DNA of 64,000 bases from Paenibacillus sinopodophylli. Its GTDB lineage: Bacteria > Bacillota > Bacilli > Paenibacillales > Paenibacillaceae. The stretch is taken from the NCBI RefSeq assembly GCF_005930355.1, contig NZ_VDBO01000007.1, positions 124,001-188,000 on the forward strand, given 5' to 3'. Below, piece by piece: positions 31,062-40,213 of this stretch. Position 1 is the stretch's first letter, and every line of letters begins with the position of its first letter. The position numbers were made by a program, and so were the translations under genes. The notes beneath the pieces were generated by a model that ran no database searches, was not told where the DNA came from, and worked only from the letters and a program-made list of their open reading frames with translations.

Positions 31062-33416
31062 TTATACTACAGGTATCTTTACTTCAATGTTTAAACTCAG
31101 ATATGTCGGCCAATCCAGATCATCCAAAACAGGTATGACAAGCACATATCGTCCTGGGCGAACATCCGATGAATTGAAATATTCAGCCAATAATGTGAGT
31201 GTTTTCACATCCCCTTCACCAGATAACGTATAGACGCCATCTAATTCATAGAGCGGTTCAGAACTACCTTCGGATATCCTATAGAGATAAGGCTCCCCTA
31301 TTTCAAAGCCATACGTATTAATCATTATTTCTTTGTTCACTTGGTTTGAATCTTGGTGAATAAATTCAACCTCGCTTGTTAACAGTATCGCTCTATGGGT
31401 CAGGTATATCAACTGGTCTTCCTTCTGCACATCACGCGTCTCTGGATTCATTAATGAGTTAGCGGCAATAGTCACCAGCAGAGTAGTGCCATATTCCAAT
31501 TCATTTTTCAGTTTCACAATAAGCTGCGTGGCATCGTTTGGATTGATTGACACACTCTCAATTTCCAGTGCACGATCAGAACCCTCAGCCGGATCTTCAT
31601 TTCCTTCCATAAGTGCAGGCGGAATCTCTGACACGGTATGAATACTAACGTTGGACTTCGTAATCGGTATGACGTAAGATGCAATTTTTGTAGTAAACGG
31701 TAATATTATCGTGCTGCTATCTGTGGTATAAGCTCCATCCCAAAATAGTACAGGAGGCTTCTTTTCGACGATATTTATATCCACCCATACATAGTGAGGT
31801 TGAGCCCTATCATCTTGAAGATTCACCCTCACCTGATATAAAGCAGGTTCAAGCAATTGAAAGTTCGTTATATTAAAAGCAATAACCAACCGATTCGGCC
31901 ATATTACACTAGTACTACTAACGTATTGCCTAAGATCGTATTCGAACCCCGAGTAGCAGCCCTCATCTTCGTAACCGCCCTCATCCTTCGGACAAACCTT
32001 ATAAATTTGGATATCGGTTCCCGTTTCCGAATCATAAGGAATACTGTATCCAAGCGAGCTCAGCTCAATGGAACGTATTCCCTCCCCGTCATACATGCTA
32101 TCCTCATGCTTAAATTCCATCTCATAGCGCTCTTGTGCGAATGTAAACAAAAAACCTTGACCATACTCTTCGCTGCCCGTAACCAGATCATTCTCTTGTA
32201 CATCGTTCGTTTCTGCATTTTTTAGTTGATTAGCTAGAATTGTAAATCTTATTCTCGAACCGTATTCAATCGGCTCTGACAGCTCAACGAGCAGTTGCTT
32301 TGAAGAAACGTGGCTCAACGATACTTGTTTTACAATATCTCTTTCCTCGAACAGCTGCGTTTCAATATTAAGCACTTCTACTTTGACCACTTCTGATCCA
32401 TCTGCAGGAAATGAGCTATTCGGTCCATTATAAGCAATGGATGTTGTGAAAGGTAAATTAAACGCTTTGTCATTACCAATAAAGGATTGAAACCCCTGGT
32501 ATAGTGCTCGCAAATCCAACAGCGGAGGAACCGGTGCTTCTATAGGACCTGGTGTCTCTGTTGGTACTGGTGTTTCTGTCGGTGCTGGCGGTGTCGGCAC
32601 CACTACACTGCCACCCCCGCTAGTTTGACCCGAAGTGTCTTCGTATACGATTTTGGTATTGCTTGGTGCGCTGCCGTTATCCTTTGAGGCATCCGCCGCT
32701 TCCTCTTGCTTCTTAACCACAATTTGCTGTTTGACTCTTTCAATTAAAGCCTTGTCCGCTTTCGCGTCCTTCTCAAGCAGCGTTAGGTAATGCTCCAGAC
32801 CTACTAACGGGAGGTCGAGATAGTCCAGCTTTTCCTTCTCACCTTTACCCTCATCGTTCAGCCCAAGCTGCTCATTCGGAGTAACAATCGTTTCCTCTTT
32901 GCGCTTTTCGCCGTGCTTTGTTTTCACTGCTCCTTCGAAGACGCCGACATAACTCTCGCCCTCTTCGTATACAACAGTAAACTCCGTTCCCATAACACCC
33001 ATAATTGCAGTAGGGGTTTCAATCTCGAAACGCGAATCCCCATCCAGCTTTTTCTTAATAGTAATAAGCACTTTGCCCTTCAATAAGCTTAGGCTGGTCT
33101 TGCCTTCGAGCGCCTTTGCGCTTTGAACCAGTTCACTGATAACAAGTGTTGTATTCGTGCCGATTGTCACCTGCTTATCACTGTCAAGCTCCATCGTCAC
33201 TTTGCCGTCGCTGCTCGTTATAATGGTGTCGCCCTTCGTAATGGCCATGCCTTTGAACGCGTTGAATTTCTTCGAGCCGCCGCCCTTTTTCACTTCCGAC
33301 TTCCCAGCAACTGATGTAATTTTCCCAGCCTTATCCGTATCCTTAGCCAAAACTGATGTCGGCATCATAATTGCAAATGCAAGCAAAGAAATGAATAATA
33401 GCTTTGCTATTCTCAA
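31062..33416 (-). CDS. FecR-domain secreted protein with repeated beta modules
   Basis: A 784-residue exported protein; TTG start at 33416 with GGAGG 7 bases upstream, overlapping the cyclase stop (TTGA). A signal peptide (1-24) precedes a FecR domain (about 45-150), seen as FNAFKGMAITKGDTIITSSDGKVTM and the TPTAIMGVMGTEFTV block. A charged coiled segment (205-245) and a PTPPAPTETPVPTETP linker follow. Two related beta-rich modules then occur (about 310-480 and 560-730), each with LPFTT, LVELSEPIEYG / LIVKLKNELEYG and ANQLKNAETNDVQ / ANSLMNPETRDVQ. FecR domains also occur in anti-sigma regulators, but no membrane anchor or sigma partner is present. Its operon position directly after a CHASE2-cyclase suggests an extracellular partner for that sensor. 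Confidence 0.8.
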   Translation of the reverse strand: MRIAKLLFISLLAFAIMMPTSVLAKDTDKAGKITSVAGKSEVKKGGGSKKFNAFKGMAITKGDTIITSSDGKVTMELDSDKQVTIGTNTTLVISELVQSAKALEGKTSLSLLKGKVLITIKKKLDGDSRFEIETPTAIMGVMGTEFTVVYEEGESYVGVFEGAVKTKHGEKRKEETIVTPNEQLGLNDEGKGEKEKLDYLDLPLVGLEHYLTLLEKDAKADKALIERVKQQIVVKKQEEAADASKDNGSAPSNTKIVYEDTSGQTSGGGSVVVPTPPAPTETPVPTETPGPIEAPVPPLLDLRALYQGFQSFIGNDKAFNLPFTTSIAYNGPNSSFPADGSEVVKVEVLNIETQLFEERDIVKQVSLSHVSSKQLLVELSEPIEYGSRIRFTILANQLKNAETNDVQENDLVTGSEEYGQGFLFTFAQERYEMEFKHEDSMYDGEGIRSIELSSLGYSIPYDSETGTDIQIYKVCPKDEGGYEDEGCYSGFEYDLRQYVSSTSVIWPNRLVIAFNITNFQLLEPALYQVRVNLQDDRAQPHYVWVDINIVEKKPPVLFWDGAYTTDSSTIILPFTTKIASYVIPITKSNVSIHTVSEIPPALMEGNEDPAEGSDRALEIESVSINPNDATQLIVKLKNELEYGTTLLVTIAANSLMNPETRDVQKEDQLIYLTHRAILLTSEVEFIHQDSNQVNKEIMINTYGFEIGEPYLYRISEGSSEPLYELDGVYTLSGEGDVKTLTLLAEYFNSSDVRPGRYVLVIPVLDDLDWPTYLSLNIEVKIPVV

Positions 33417-35176
33417 TGTAATCCCTCCAATTCATAGATGGTAATACCCTGTTCCTTGCCTTTAACCTTGATTTCACCAAGCGGAGCTGCATGAATGCGA
33501 TCCTTCACTCGTTGATAGACAGCGTCGCTCAATACGATTTGGCCGGGCTTTGCATTGCTTTCCAGTCTCGCAGCCGTGTTAACCGTGTCGCCTATCGCCG
33601 TATAATCCATCCTGCTCTTGGAACCGATATTACCGAATACTGCTGGTCCAGTATGAATACCTAGACCAAACTTTACACCGAAGCCAAATCGCTCAATTAG
33701 CTTTCGCTCCAGCGCCTCAGAGCCTTCCTTCATCGCCCAAGCCGCTTCGACCGCTCGCATAGGATGATCTTCAAGAAGCAGCGGTGCATTGAAAATAGCC
33801 ATAGCTGCGTCACCTATAAATTTATCGAGAGTGCCGTCAAACTTAAAAATACAATTGGCCGCAAGATCGAGGTATTCATTTAATATTTCAACGATCTCCT
33901 CCGGCTCCGCCTTCTCCGAGAGAGGCGTAAAGCCTCGAATATCTACGAACAATACCGTTAACTCGCGGCGTGTTCCACCCAGCTTTAGTCCATCCTCGCC
34001 ATTTTTTAATATTTGGTTAACGACCTCCGGCGCAACATACCTACCGAATATATCGGTCACACGGCGGCGTTCGAACAGCTCCTCCACGTAATGGAAGCAG
34101 ACGACAATGATACAACTGATAATGAGAAGCGGAACGACATAACCAATCGATATAATCATGCCTTGCTCATACAAATAGCGGCCCCCAAACACAAATGCCG
34201 TAATAATCACAGCAACTGCCAAGAAGGAAACAACCATATTCCACTTTCGGAATAGGAAGTACGCAAGACCTGCGACAAGCAGCAGAATGAGTGCATTCCA
34301 CTTCCAATCCACCTCACGCTTCAGGTCTTCATCCAGCAGCGCTTGAATAATGTTGGCGTGAATTTCTACTCCGTACATTGGACTTTTCACCTGCAGCGGT
34401 GTTAGATAGTCATCCTTGAAGCCCGTAGCATAGGGTCCAATGAGAACGATCCTGTCTTCAAAATAATCAGCAGGTACATCGCCGTTTAATACAGCGGAAT
34501 AGGGAATCGCTTCATACTGGAATGGACGTCCTGTAAACGGAATGTGAAATCGGCCGAAGGAGTCAAGCGGTAGCATCTCGGCATTGACATGCTCGCCAAG
34601 TCTTTCCTTAAACATCCGGTAGATGACCCACGAGAAGCTCTCCACCTGCTCTCCGTTATCCATGAAGCTGTATAAGGAATTACGTACGACGCGATCGCGG
34701 TCAGGAATCGTATTGATATGACCGACCTCTGCAACTGCTGCCTTCAATGCAGGGAAAGGCTTTGACATCTCAATCGCCTCGATTGCCCCCTCCCTCGCAG
34801 AGGAAGCAAACGTTCCGTACACTGGCATGACTACGTTGCCAGCATGCTCTGCAGCGGCAATCAATGCCTCATCTGATGAAGGATCATCGGCCGAAGGTGC
34901 TGGGAACGTGACGTCGAATGCGATAACCGCTGGATTACCTTCGTTAAGCGTTTCGATGAGCTGCGCATGGATATTTCGGTTCCACGGCCAGCTCCCATAC
35001 TCGTTCACACTCTCATCATCAATCGCAATTATGGCAATTCGGGTGTCGATTGTACCTTCCTGTTGCATGAAACGATCCTGGAAGAAATAATCCACTGTGT
35101 CCAGCGTACCTCGGTACATAAGAAATACGGACAATGCCGTTAAAAACGTAATCATATGTATCAGCTTTATTCGCAC
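33413..35176 (-). CDS. Class III adenylate cyclase with CHASE2 sensor domain
   Basis: A 587-residue membrane enzyme; GTG start with AAGGAGG. An N-terminal membrane segment and an extracellular CHASE2 domain (about 25-300; DYFFQDRFMQ, IAIDDESVNEYGSWPW, FDVTFPAPS, YGVEIHANI) are followed by three membrane helices (about 305-370) and the catalytic domain (about 395-587). Both metal Asp residues are present (LFVDIRGFT; KFIGDAAMAIF), as are the adenine-type Lys and Asp (DKFIGD; AIGDTVN) and the Asn/Arg pair (VNTAARLE). It should therefore be an active ATP-to-cAMP cyclase. It lies 21 bases after a transporter with a cyclic-nucleotide-binding domain and overlaps the FecR-domain gene by 4 bases. Confidence 0.9.
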   Translation of the reverse strand: MRIKLIHMITFLTALSVFLMYRGTLDTVDYFFQDRFMQQEGTIDTRIAIIAIDDESVNEYGSWPWNRNIHAQLIETLNEGNPAVIAFDVTFPAPSADDPSSDEALIAAAEHAGNVVMPVYGTFASSAREGAIEAIEMSKPFPALKAAVAEVGHINTIPDRDRVVRNSLYSFMDNGEQVESFSWVIYRMFKERLGEHVNAEMLPLDSFGRFHIPFTGRPFQYEAIPYSAVLNGDVPADYFEDRIVLIGPYATGFKDDYLTPLQVKSPMYGVEIHANIIQALLDEDLKREVDWKWNALILLLVAGLAYFLFRKWNMVVSFLAVAVIITAFVFGGRYLYEQGMIISIGYVVPLLIISCIIVVCFHYVEELFERRRVTDIFGRYVAPEVVNQILKNGEDGLKLGGTRRELTVLFVDIRGFTPLSEKAEPEEIVEILNEYLDLAANCIFKFDGTLDKFIGDAAMAIFNAPLLLEDHPMRAVEAAWAMKEGSEALERKLIERFGFGVKFGLGIHTGPAVFGNIGSKSRMDYTAIGDTVNTAARLESNAKPGQIVLSDAVYQRVKDRIHAAPLGEIKVKGKEQGITIYELEGLH

Positions 35177-35197
35177 AGCTTCCCTCCTTCCCCCTCG

Positions 35198-37813
35198 TTA
35201 TGAAATAAGATGAAGCCACTTCCAATACGGCACGCTTACAGCTGCAGCCAGCAGCACCGCCAGACCATACCAAACGGCTATCTTCTGCGCTTGCTGATGC
35301 GAGAACGCTTTTCCTTCCGCGCTATAATAAGCTGTTAAGTATGTAGACGATTGATAAGTAAAGAAAAACGGACTAGTTGCAAGCAAAATAATGAATACGA
35401 GTATCCATGGGTGAATGCCCACCACATCTCCCAGAGGCACGATCGCCGTTACCAGCAGAATAACAGCGGGGGCATCCCGAATAACGAGCGTTACCAAGTA
35501 AGAACCGAGAATGACGGCTATTAGGAACAAAGCAGGATTGTCAACAAACATAGGCAAATGCTCATCTAAGAAAGAGGACAACACATTAGAAACACCCAAC
35601 TGCTCATCTACTCCCGCAAAGCTGAATGCGGCTCCTAGGAAGAGCAGGAACGTCCAATCTATTCCCATGGATAGCGTCTGCTTGTCCAAGACACCGCTCA
35701 CGACTAACACCGCAAACCCCATTAACATAATCCATGTACTGTCTATACCGTGCAGCGGTTGAAGTACCATAAGCCCAATACATCCAATAATGGTCCACAT
35801 GGAAACCCGCTCATCCTTCGTAAGCGGACCAAGCAGACGCAACTGCTCGTTCAGCACCTCTCCGGTAATGACTTTGGCAGGCTCAAGCTTACGGAACATA
35901 TAGCGCATAGCAATTAGCAATATTAATGCGAATAAAATGAAGGCAGGCAGTGCGTACAGCAGCCATTGCAGCCAAGACACTTTATCGTCTGCCTTGGCTA
36001 AGCCGTATGCCATCACATTTGTATAAGATCCCGTCATGACAAATGGTGCGGTAAATCCAAAAAACAGCATAGCAATAAGCCCCAGCCCTGCAGCCCCCTT
36101 GCTCCTCTCGCCATAACCGAGGGACTCAGCCAATGTCTGTGCCATCGGCACACCAATAGAAACCTTCGCTGACGAAGAGGGCAGAAACGGATTTAGCAGT
36201 AAGCCTCCCGTCACGATGCCCCATAGCTGCCCGCGATAATGGGAGGGAAATTGTCTAAGCACTAGCAGTGAAATGCGATAGGCTATGCCTGACTTCATGA
36301 CGACTGCACTCACAGCCATAATAAAGATCATAAACAGCCATGCACTGGATCCGAATCCAGATAATGCAGTCTCAGGGGGAGCAACCCCGCCAAGCACCCA
36401 TAACATAATCATGCCAAGCGCCACCATATATTCCGGCACGACAGGCACAATCCACATCACAACTGCAGCAAGCGTAATGCCGATAAATCGCATGCCAGCT
36501 TCAGACAAACCTCCTATCGGCTCAAGCACAAAGGATAACACGATGCACAGAAGGGCAATGACCACAGCAATAACCTCTGCAATACGGTTGCCATTCAGCA
36601 GTCTTCCAGCACCCTTCACAAGCAGTTCGCTGCGCTTTCTTGCCAGCTTCTGCTTCGCCAGTCCGTACGCTTGGTCTGCATTCACCACTCTTCCTTCTGA
36701 CGACACCGTGCTTGCCAATGCGTCCGCAAGCTGCAAATATTCCAGCGATTGATTCTTCTTGCCCACAAGCCTGCAAAGTTCGGTTCCACATTCATACAAA
36801 AACAATAGCTCATGAGGCGAGAAGCCATGTCCATAGCTTAAAGCGCTCTCTACTACCGATAAGCCCGTCTCCGGCGCATGACTCTCGCAATAGGGCAAAT
36901 AGATTTGGAGAGCAGCATAATTGACAGCAAGCAGCTCTCTCGGACAGCGGTTAATGGTACGAAACAGCTCTGCTCTTTGCCCGTCTGTCACCTTACCGCC
37001 TATTCGGGCATACGTATCCAGCGCTACGGGCCAATCGCCCTTGTCTCCTTGGATAAGAATAAACGCAACCCAATTGCCCTGCGACACGTACCAGGAAACA
37101 GCTTTATCAATCCACGAAGCCATCTCGTCATAGCCGTACCGTTCCTTGCTTATATCGTTTAATACAGACTTTAATCCGCTTGCTAAGGTAAGCCATTCTG
37201 AAGTCGCCTTGTTATCTTGGAAGCATTGCTCTAGGAAGGGATATTGCGAGAGTTCTTGATCTAGTGAAAAGTGAAAGGTGTGCTCCGCGAGCTCTCTGCT
37301 AACGAGCGGAACATGCGCGCACCATAGCAGAAATCGAGCTGTCTGCTCGCGCAGCTGCCCTAGCCCTTGGATAATACGTTCAGACTCCGTCTTCTTCGCT
37401 TCTTGCAGCCTTGTATTCGTAGCTACAAGACGCTGCGAGAGCAGCTTAATGAAGTAAGCAGAGAATACAGCATTCTCTGCTACTAATCGGTCAAACATTT
37501 TGCTATCGATTACATAAAGCACAGACCGCTCGGCCGTAATCGCTTCCGCAGACCTGGCTTCGCCTGTAAGCAGCGCCATTTCACCGACAACCTCACCTGT
37601 GCCGAGGACGGTAAGCGAACGTCTAACGTCACCGTCTGCCAGCAAGAAAAGCTCAATTGCGCCGCTTTCTATAATATACATTCGATCGCCAGGCTCACCT
37701 TGACGAAACAGCCTAGTACCCGCGACAAATTCCTGCTTGTCCAGCATGCCGAGCAGCTTCGCCAGCTCCATGTTGGACAACCCTTTAAACATTTCAATGC
37801 CTGTTAGTTTCAC
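35198..37813 (-). CDS. Cyclic-nucleotide-binding domain fused to DASS/SLC13-type anion transporter
   Basis: An 871-residue membrane protein; GTG start. Residues 1-135 form a cNMP-binding domain with GEPGDRMYIIESGAIELF and a phosphate-binding cassette GEVVGEMALLTGEARSAEA that keeps the Glu and Arg needed for cAMP contact. Residues about 150-385 are a soluble helical region of unknown role. Residues 395-871 have about 12 membrane segments of the divalent-anion:Na+ symporter (DASS/ArsB-NhaD) superfamily, with NPFLPSSSAKVSIGVP and TGSYTNVMAYG corresponding to the two substrate/Na motifs. It is the first gene of an operon with an adenylate cyclase, which makes cAMP gating of transport plausible. 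The substrate is probably a dicarboxylate, sulfate or similar anion, but this is not proven. Confidence 0.87.
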   Translation of the reverse strand: MKLTGIEMFKGLSNMELAKLLGMLDKQEFVAGTRLFRQGEPGDRMYIIESGAIELFLLADGDVRRSLTVLGTGEVVGEMALLTGEARSAEAITAERSVLYVIDSKMFDRLVAENAVFSAYFIKLLSQRLVATNTRLQEAKKTESERIIQGLGQLREQTARFLLWCAHVPLVSRELAEHTFHFSLDQELSQYPFLEQCFQDNKATSEWLTLASGLKSVLNDISKERYGYDEMASWIDKAVSWYVSQGNWVAFILIQGDKGDWPVALDTYARIGGKVTDGQRAELFRTINRCPRELLAVNYAALQIYLPYCESHAPETGLSVVESALSYGHGFSPHELLFLYECGTELCRLVGKKNQSLEYLQLADALASTVSSEGRVVNADQAYGLAKQKLARKRSELLVKGAGRLLNGNRIAEVIAVVIALLCIVLSFVLEPIGGLSEAGMRFIGITLAAVVMWIVPVVPEYMVALGMIMLWVLGGVAPPETALSGFGSSAWLFMIFIMAVSAVVMKSGIAYRISLLVLRQFPSHYRGQLWGIVTGGLLLNPFLPSSSAKVSIGVPMAQTLAESLGYGERSKGAAGLGLIAMLFFGFTAPFVMTGSYTNVMAYGLAKADDKVSWLQWLLYALPAFILFALILLIAMRYMFRKLEPAKVITGEVLNEQLRLLGPLTKDERVSMWTIIGCIGLMVLQPLHGIDSTWIMLMGFAVLVVSGVLDKQTLSMGIDWTFLLFLGAAFSFAGVDEQLGVSNVLSSFLDEHLPMFVDNPALFLIAVILGSYLVTLVIRDAPAVILLVTAIVPLGDVVGIHPWILVFIILLATSPFFFTYQSSTYLTAYYSAEGKAFSHQQAQKIAVWYGLAVLLAAAVSVPYWKWLHLIS

Positions 37814-38017
37814 CGGTTAACCTACCTTTTATCAACTAAAGAAGTTCTATTGTTACTTAGGTCTATTATATATGAAACGTGAAATTAAGGGATAGCTGTC
37901 CAAAATGATCTGAAAATAAATTTATTGTATTTCTCGAAATACCAGTTGCTAATTATGAGCGTATTTACTACTATTAAGTTAATTATACTAAATCCAATAA
38001 GGAAAGTTGGTTTTAAC

Positions 38018-38440
38018 ATGAAGGAAATTCCGATTCCGCTCGTCCGCAGCAATCAGACGGGTATTGTCATTACCTTGCTTATTGCAATAAGTCTGCAGCT
38101 GCCTTGGCTCATTGCAGTCTTGTTTATTATCCAAGTAGTAGGCCTGCTAGGTGGTCCCCGCTCGAATTTGTTCATCCTAGCTGGGCGGCCCCTCCTAGCT
38201 AAGCGGCTTCCTTCCGCACAGACTGAGGCAGCCGAGCTTCAGCGATTCAACAACTCGCTCGGCGTAGGTTTTCTTACTTTGTCGCTGCTAAGCTTTGTAA
38301 TCGGCTGGACCACAGCCGGCTATATTTTTGCCGGAATGATGGGCGCAGCTGCCTTAGCTGCCATTCTAGGCTATTGCATCGGCTGCACGATCTACTTTCA
38401 GTTCAAGCAATTTCGTGCAAGGCACTTAAAGCGCAGCTAA
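38018..38440 (+). CDS. DUF4395-type membrane protein
   Basis: A 140-residue integral membrane protein with about four helices. The start is ATG 38018 (MKEIPIPLVRSNQTG), after AAGGAAAG; the frame extends upstream, but without a usable site. PLVRSNQTGIV, GPRSNLF and ARFNNSLGV-like QRFNNSLGVGFL motifs match DUF4395, a family found in Bacillales and often next to thiol-redox genes. No such neighbour is present here. Function unknown. It is transcribed divergently from the cAMP operon. Confidence 0.75.
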   Translation: MKEIPIPLVRSNQTGIVITLLIAISLQLPWLIAVLFIIQVVGLLGGPRSNLFILAGRPLLAKRLPSAQTEAAELQRFNNSLGVGFLTLSLLSFVIGWTTAGYIFAGMMGAAALAAILGYCIGCTIYFQFKQFRARHLKRS

Positions 38441-38554
38441 CGGACATGAATCAAGCGTAAACGCCTGAAGCCGTTCTCTGGCGATTAAGCTATCGTTTCG
38501 CATAGAAATATAGAGAAAGTTAGCGAAATGTTATCCTGTTCTATATTTAAACAA

Positions 38555-38589
38555 AAGGAGCAATTGCCGCAGTCAGGCCGTTGCTCCTT
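38555..38589 (-). terminator. Terminator of tgl
   Basis: AAGGAGCAA and TTGCTCCTT form a 9-bp stem, extended by GGCC/GCC pairs. On the minus strand it is followed by a TTTTGTTT tract. It lies 50 bases past the tgl stop. Confidence 0.7.
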
Positions 38590-38640
38590 CATTCATATAA
38601 CCACCTTCATACAGCTACATCTTCACTTTAGGCTCATCAC

Positions 38641-39465
38641 TCATTTCCGAACAATTCCTGAGCCGATACGGCCAGCAATTCCGATGCTCTCTTCCTGGTT
38701 GTCCTCGTCCCACCAAGCCTCTCTAACCGAAAGACCTCGCAAATATTCAAAGTCAGGGTAGACGACCAAGTCCTGCAAATAAGCAGATATGGTGCTTCCT
38801 TCCTTTCTCATTCGGTTCAACGCCTTAATGATATCCTGACCGGTTTCAATACCAATGCCATGCCCGAAATATAAGTTGTCATCCAGCATGACGACATTCT
38901 CGCCTTGCCATTCCGGCGTTTCTGGATCATGTTCCGGATTTTTGAAATAGAGAACATCACCGGGATAAGCCTGATTTTTGTCATAAGCCGTAATCAAGCT
39001 CAAATCCCGATCATATTGCCAATCTCGTAAAAACAGATTTTTGAAATATGCATTAAATACCGCGTCACCTACCGTATCAAGCACAGCCTTATACAAAATA
39101 ATGATAATGGCTCCCGCGCATTCAAAGCCGTATAAATGTCCGTTTTCGAATATATCATTGATTCCGACTGATGGCAGCACACCGCCCTTGAGCTGAAATC
39201 CACCGTTTTCTGTTCGTGTCCAATATTGCTCATTGCACCTTGAGCCCGCAAAGGTTGCGAAGCTTACGCCGCTGGTGTAGAGCGCTTTCGCCGCCTCGAC
39301 AATATGCGTTCGCATTTTTAATTCAAACTCCAGTGCGTCAACCGATGGGTAGCGGTACACGACCCGGCTTTGCTGCTTAGCCTGCAATATTTTCCGTTCA
39401 AGCTCCGTTAGCGTCAGCGGATTCATAGCAAACGATGGATTGCCTGCAACAAGTATCACCCTCAT
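38641..39465 (-). CDS. tgl: Spore-coat protein-glutamine gamma-glutamyltransferase
   Basis: A 274-residue transglutaminase that cross-links glutamine and lysine side chains of spore coat proteins such as GerQ in Bacillus. It aligns in order with B. subtilis Tgl: FELKMRTHIVEAAKALYTSG, FATFAGSRCNEQYW, ENGHLYGFECAGAIIIILY with catalytic Cys in the FECA motif, DWQYDRDL, GDVLYFKNPEHDPETPEW, GENVVMLDDNLYFGHG and LNRMRKEGSTISAYL. It is slightly longer than the 245-residue B. subtilis protein, at the C-terminus. GGAGG precedes the ATG. It appears monocistronic. A late mother-cell (SigK) promoter would be expected, but I could not confirm one. Confidence 0.9.
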   Translation of the reverse strand: MRVILVAGNPSFAMNPLTLTELERKILQAKQQSRVVYRYPSVDALEFELKMRTHIVEAAKALYTSGVSFATFAGSRCNEQYWTRTENGGFQLKGGVLPSVGINDIFENGHLYGFECAGAIIIILYKAVLDTVGDAVFNAYFKNLFLRDWQYDRDLSLITAYDKNQAYPGDVLYFKNPEHDPETPEWQGENVVMLDDNLYFGHGIGIETGQDIIKALNRMRKEGSTISAYLQDLVVYPDFEYLRGLSVREAWWDEDNQEESIGIAGRIGSGIVRK

Positions 39466-39669
39466 GCTCCTCCCTGTTATTCCTCACGTATTGGGTTATT
39501 GTACGTGTGAAAATTGTTTTTGTGAGTAGTGAACGGACATTCTTGGATCCACAAACTCCTTCTATTTCTAAAGGCGTCCGCGTTACTCAAATGACTAATT
39601 TTTCTGATCTTCTGAAGTTGAATGAGCAATCCCGTCTAAATGCAGCGAAATAATATGGTTCAATTCAGC

Positions 39670-39712
39670 AAAGAAGAGAGCCGCAGACACCTTGTCTGCG
39701 GCTCTCTTCTTT
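39670..39712. terminator. Bidirectional terminator
   Basis: A perfect 19-bp stem: GAAGAGAGCCGCAGAC pairs with GTCTGCGGCTCTCTTC, flanked by AAA and TTT, around a 5-base loop. It lies just past the GNAT gene. Confidence 0.9.
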
Positions 39713-39724
39713 CTGGATTTACGA

Positions 39725-40108
39725 TTATTTACGCATATTCCCGCTAGCCGTACCTGCTCCGCTTGAGCTGTAAGGATCTGAATACTCTGTATTCGACCTC
39801 TCCCACACATCCGCATAAGCGGCGGACCTCTTAAATTGCGCTAATGCATAAGAACATGCGGGTACAATCTTGCGACCTTTCTCCCTCGCCTCTTCAACTA
39901 CGAAATCCAGCAATTGCTTTGCTAGATTCCGACCGCGGTACGCACCGTCTACGTACGTATGGTCAATCACCCACGTATCCACGTCAACCATCGTATACGT
40001 GATTTCACCAATTGTACCCTTGTTTGTCGTGAGCACATAGCTGTTCCCTTGCTTTTGCGCCAAAATCTCCTCTTCCACCGCTCCATACATATCTTTGTCC
40101 GTACTCAT
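39725..40108 (-). CDS. GNAT-family N-acetyltransferase
   Basis: A 127-residue acyltransferase of the small YjdJ/COG2388 type. The start is MSTDKDMYGAVEEE (ATG 40108), 9 bases after AGGAGGTG. Motifs: GEITYTMVDVDTWVIDHTYVDGAYRGRNLAKQLLDFVV, where the YRGRNLAKQLL portion binds the acetyl-CoA pyrophosphate, then REKGRKIVPACSYALAQF with the VPxCxYA core typical of this subgroup. It ends in an unusual Ser/Gly-rich tail. The substrate is unknown. It precedes the sugar-hydrolase operon, convergent in no obvious relation to it. Confidence 0.82.
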   Translation of the reverse strand: MSTDKDMYGAVEEEILAQKQGNSYVLTTNKGTIGEITYTMVDVDTWVIDHTYVDGAYRGRNLAKQLLDFVVEEAREKGRKIVPACSYALAQFKRSAAYADVWERSNTEYSDPYSSSGAGTASGNMRK

Positions 40109-40213
40109 AGCTGCTTGCACCTCCTGGAAAATAGTGTTGAACCCTCTCCCGGTCAAGCTGCGGGTCTACTCTCTCTTACCCTAATAGGGTGGTTGTGAAC
40201 CCTACACCCTTCT

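Noticed and set aside
39507..39653. GTG frame of 48 codons between tgl and the GNAT terminator
   Set aside because: It looks moderately protein-like at the C-terminus, but has no ribosome-binding site and no recognisable relative.
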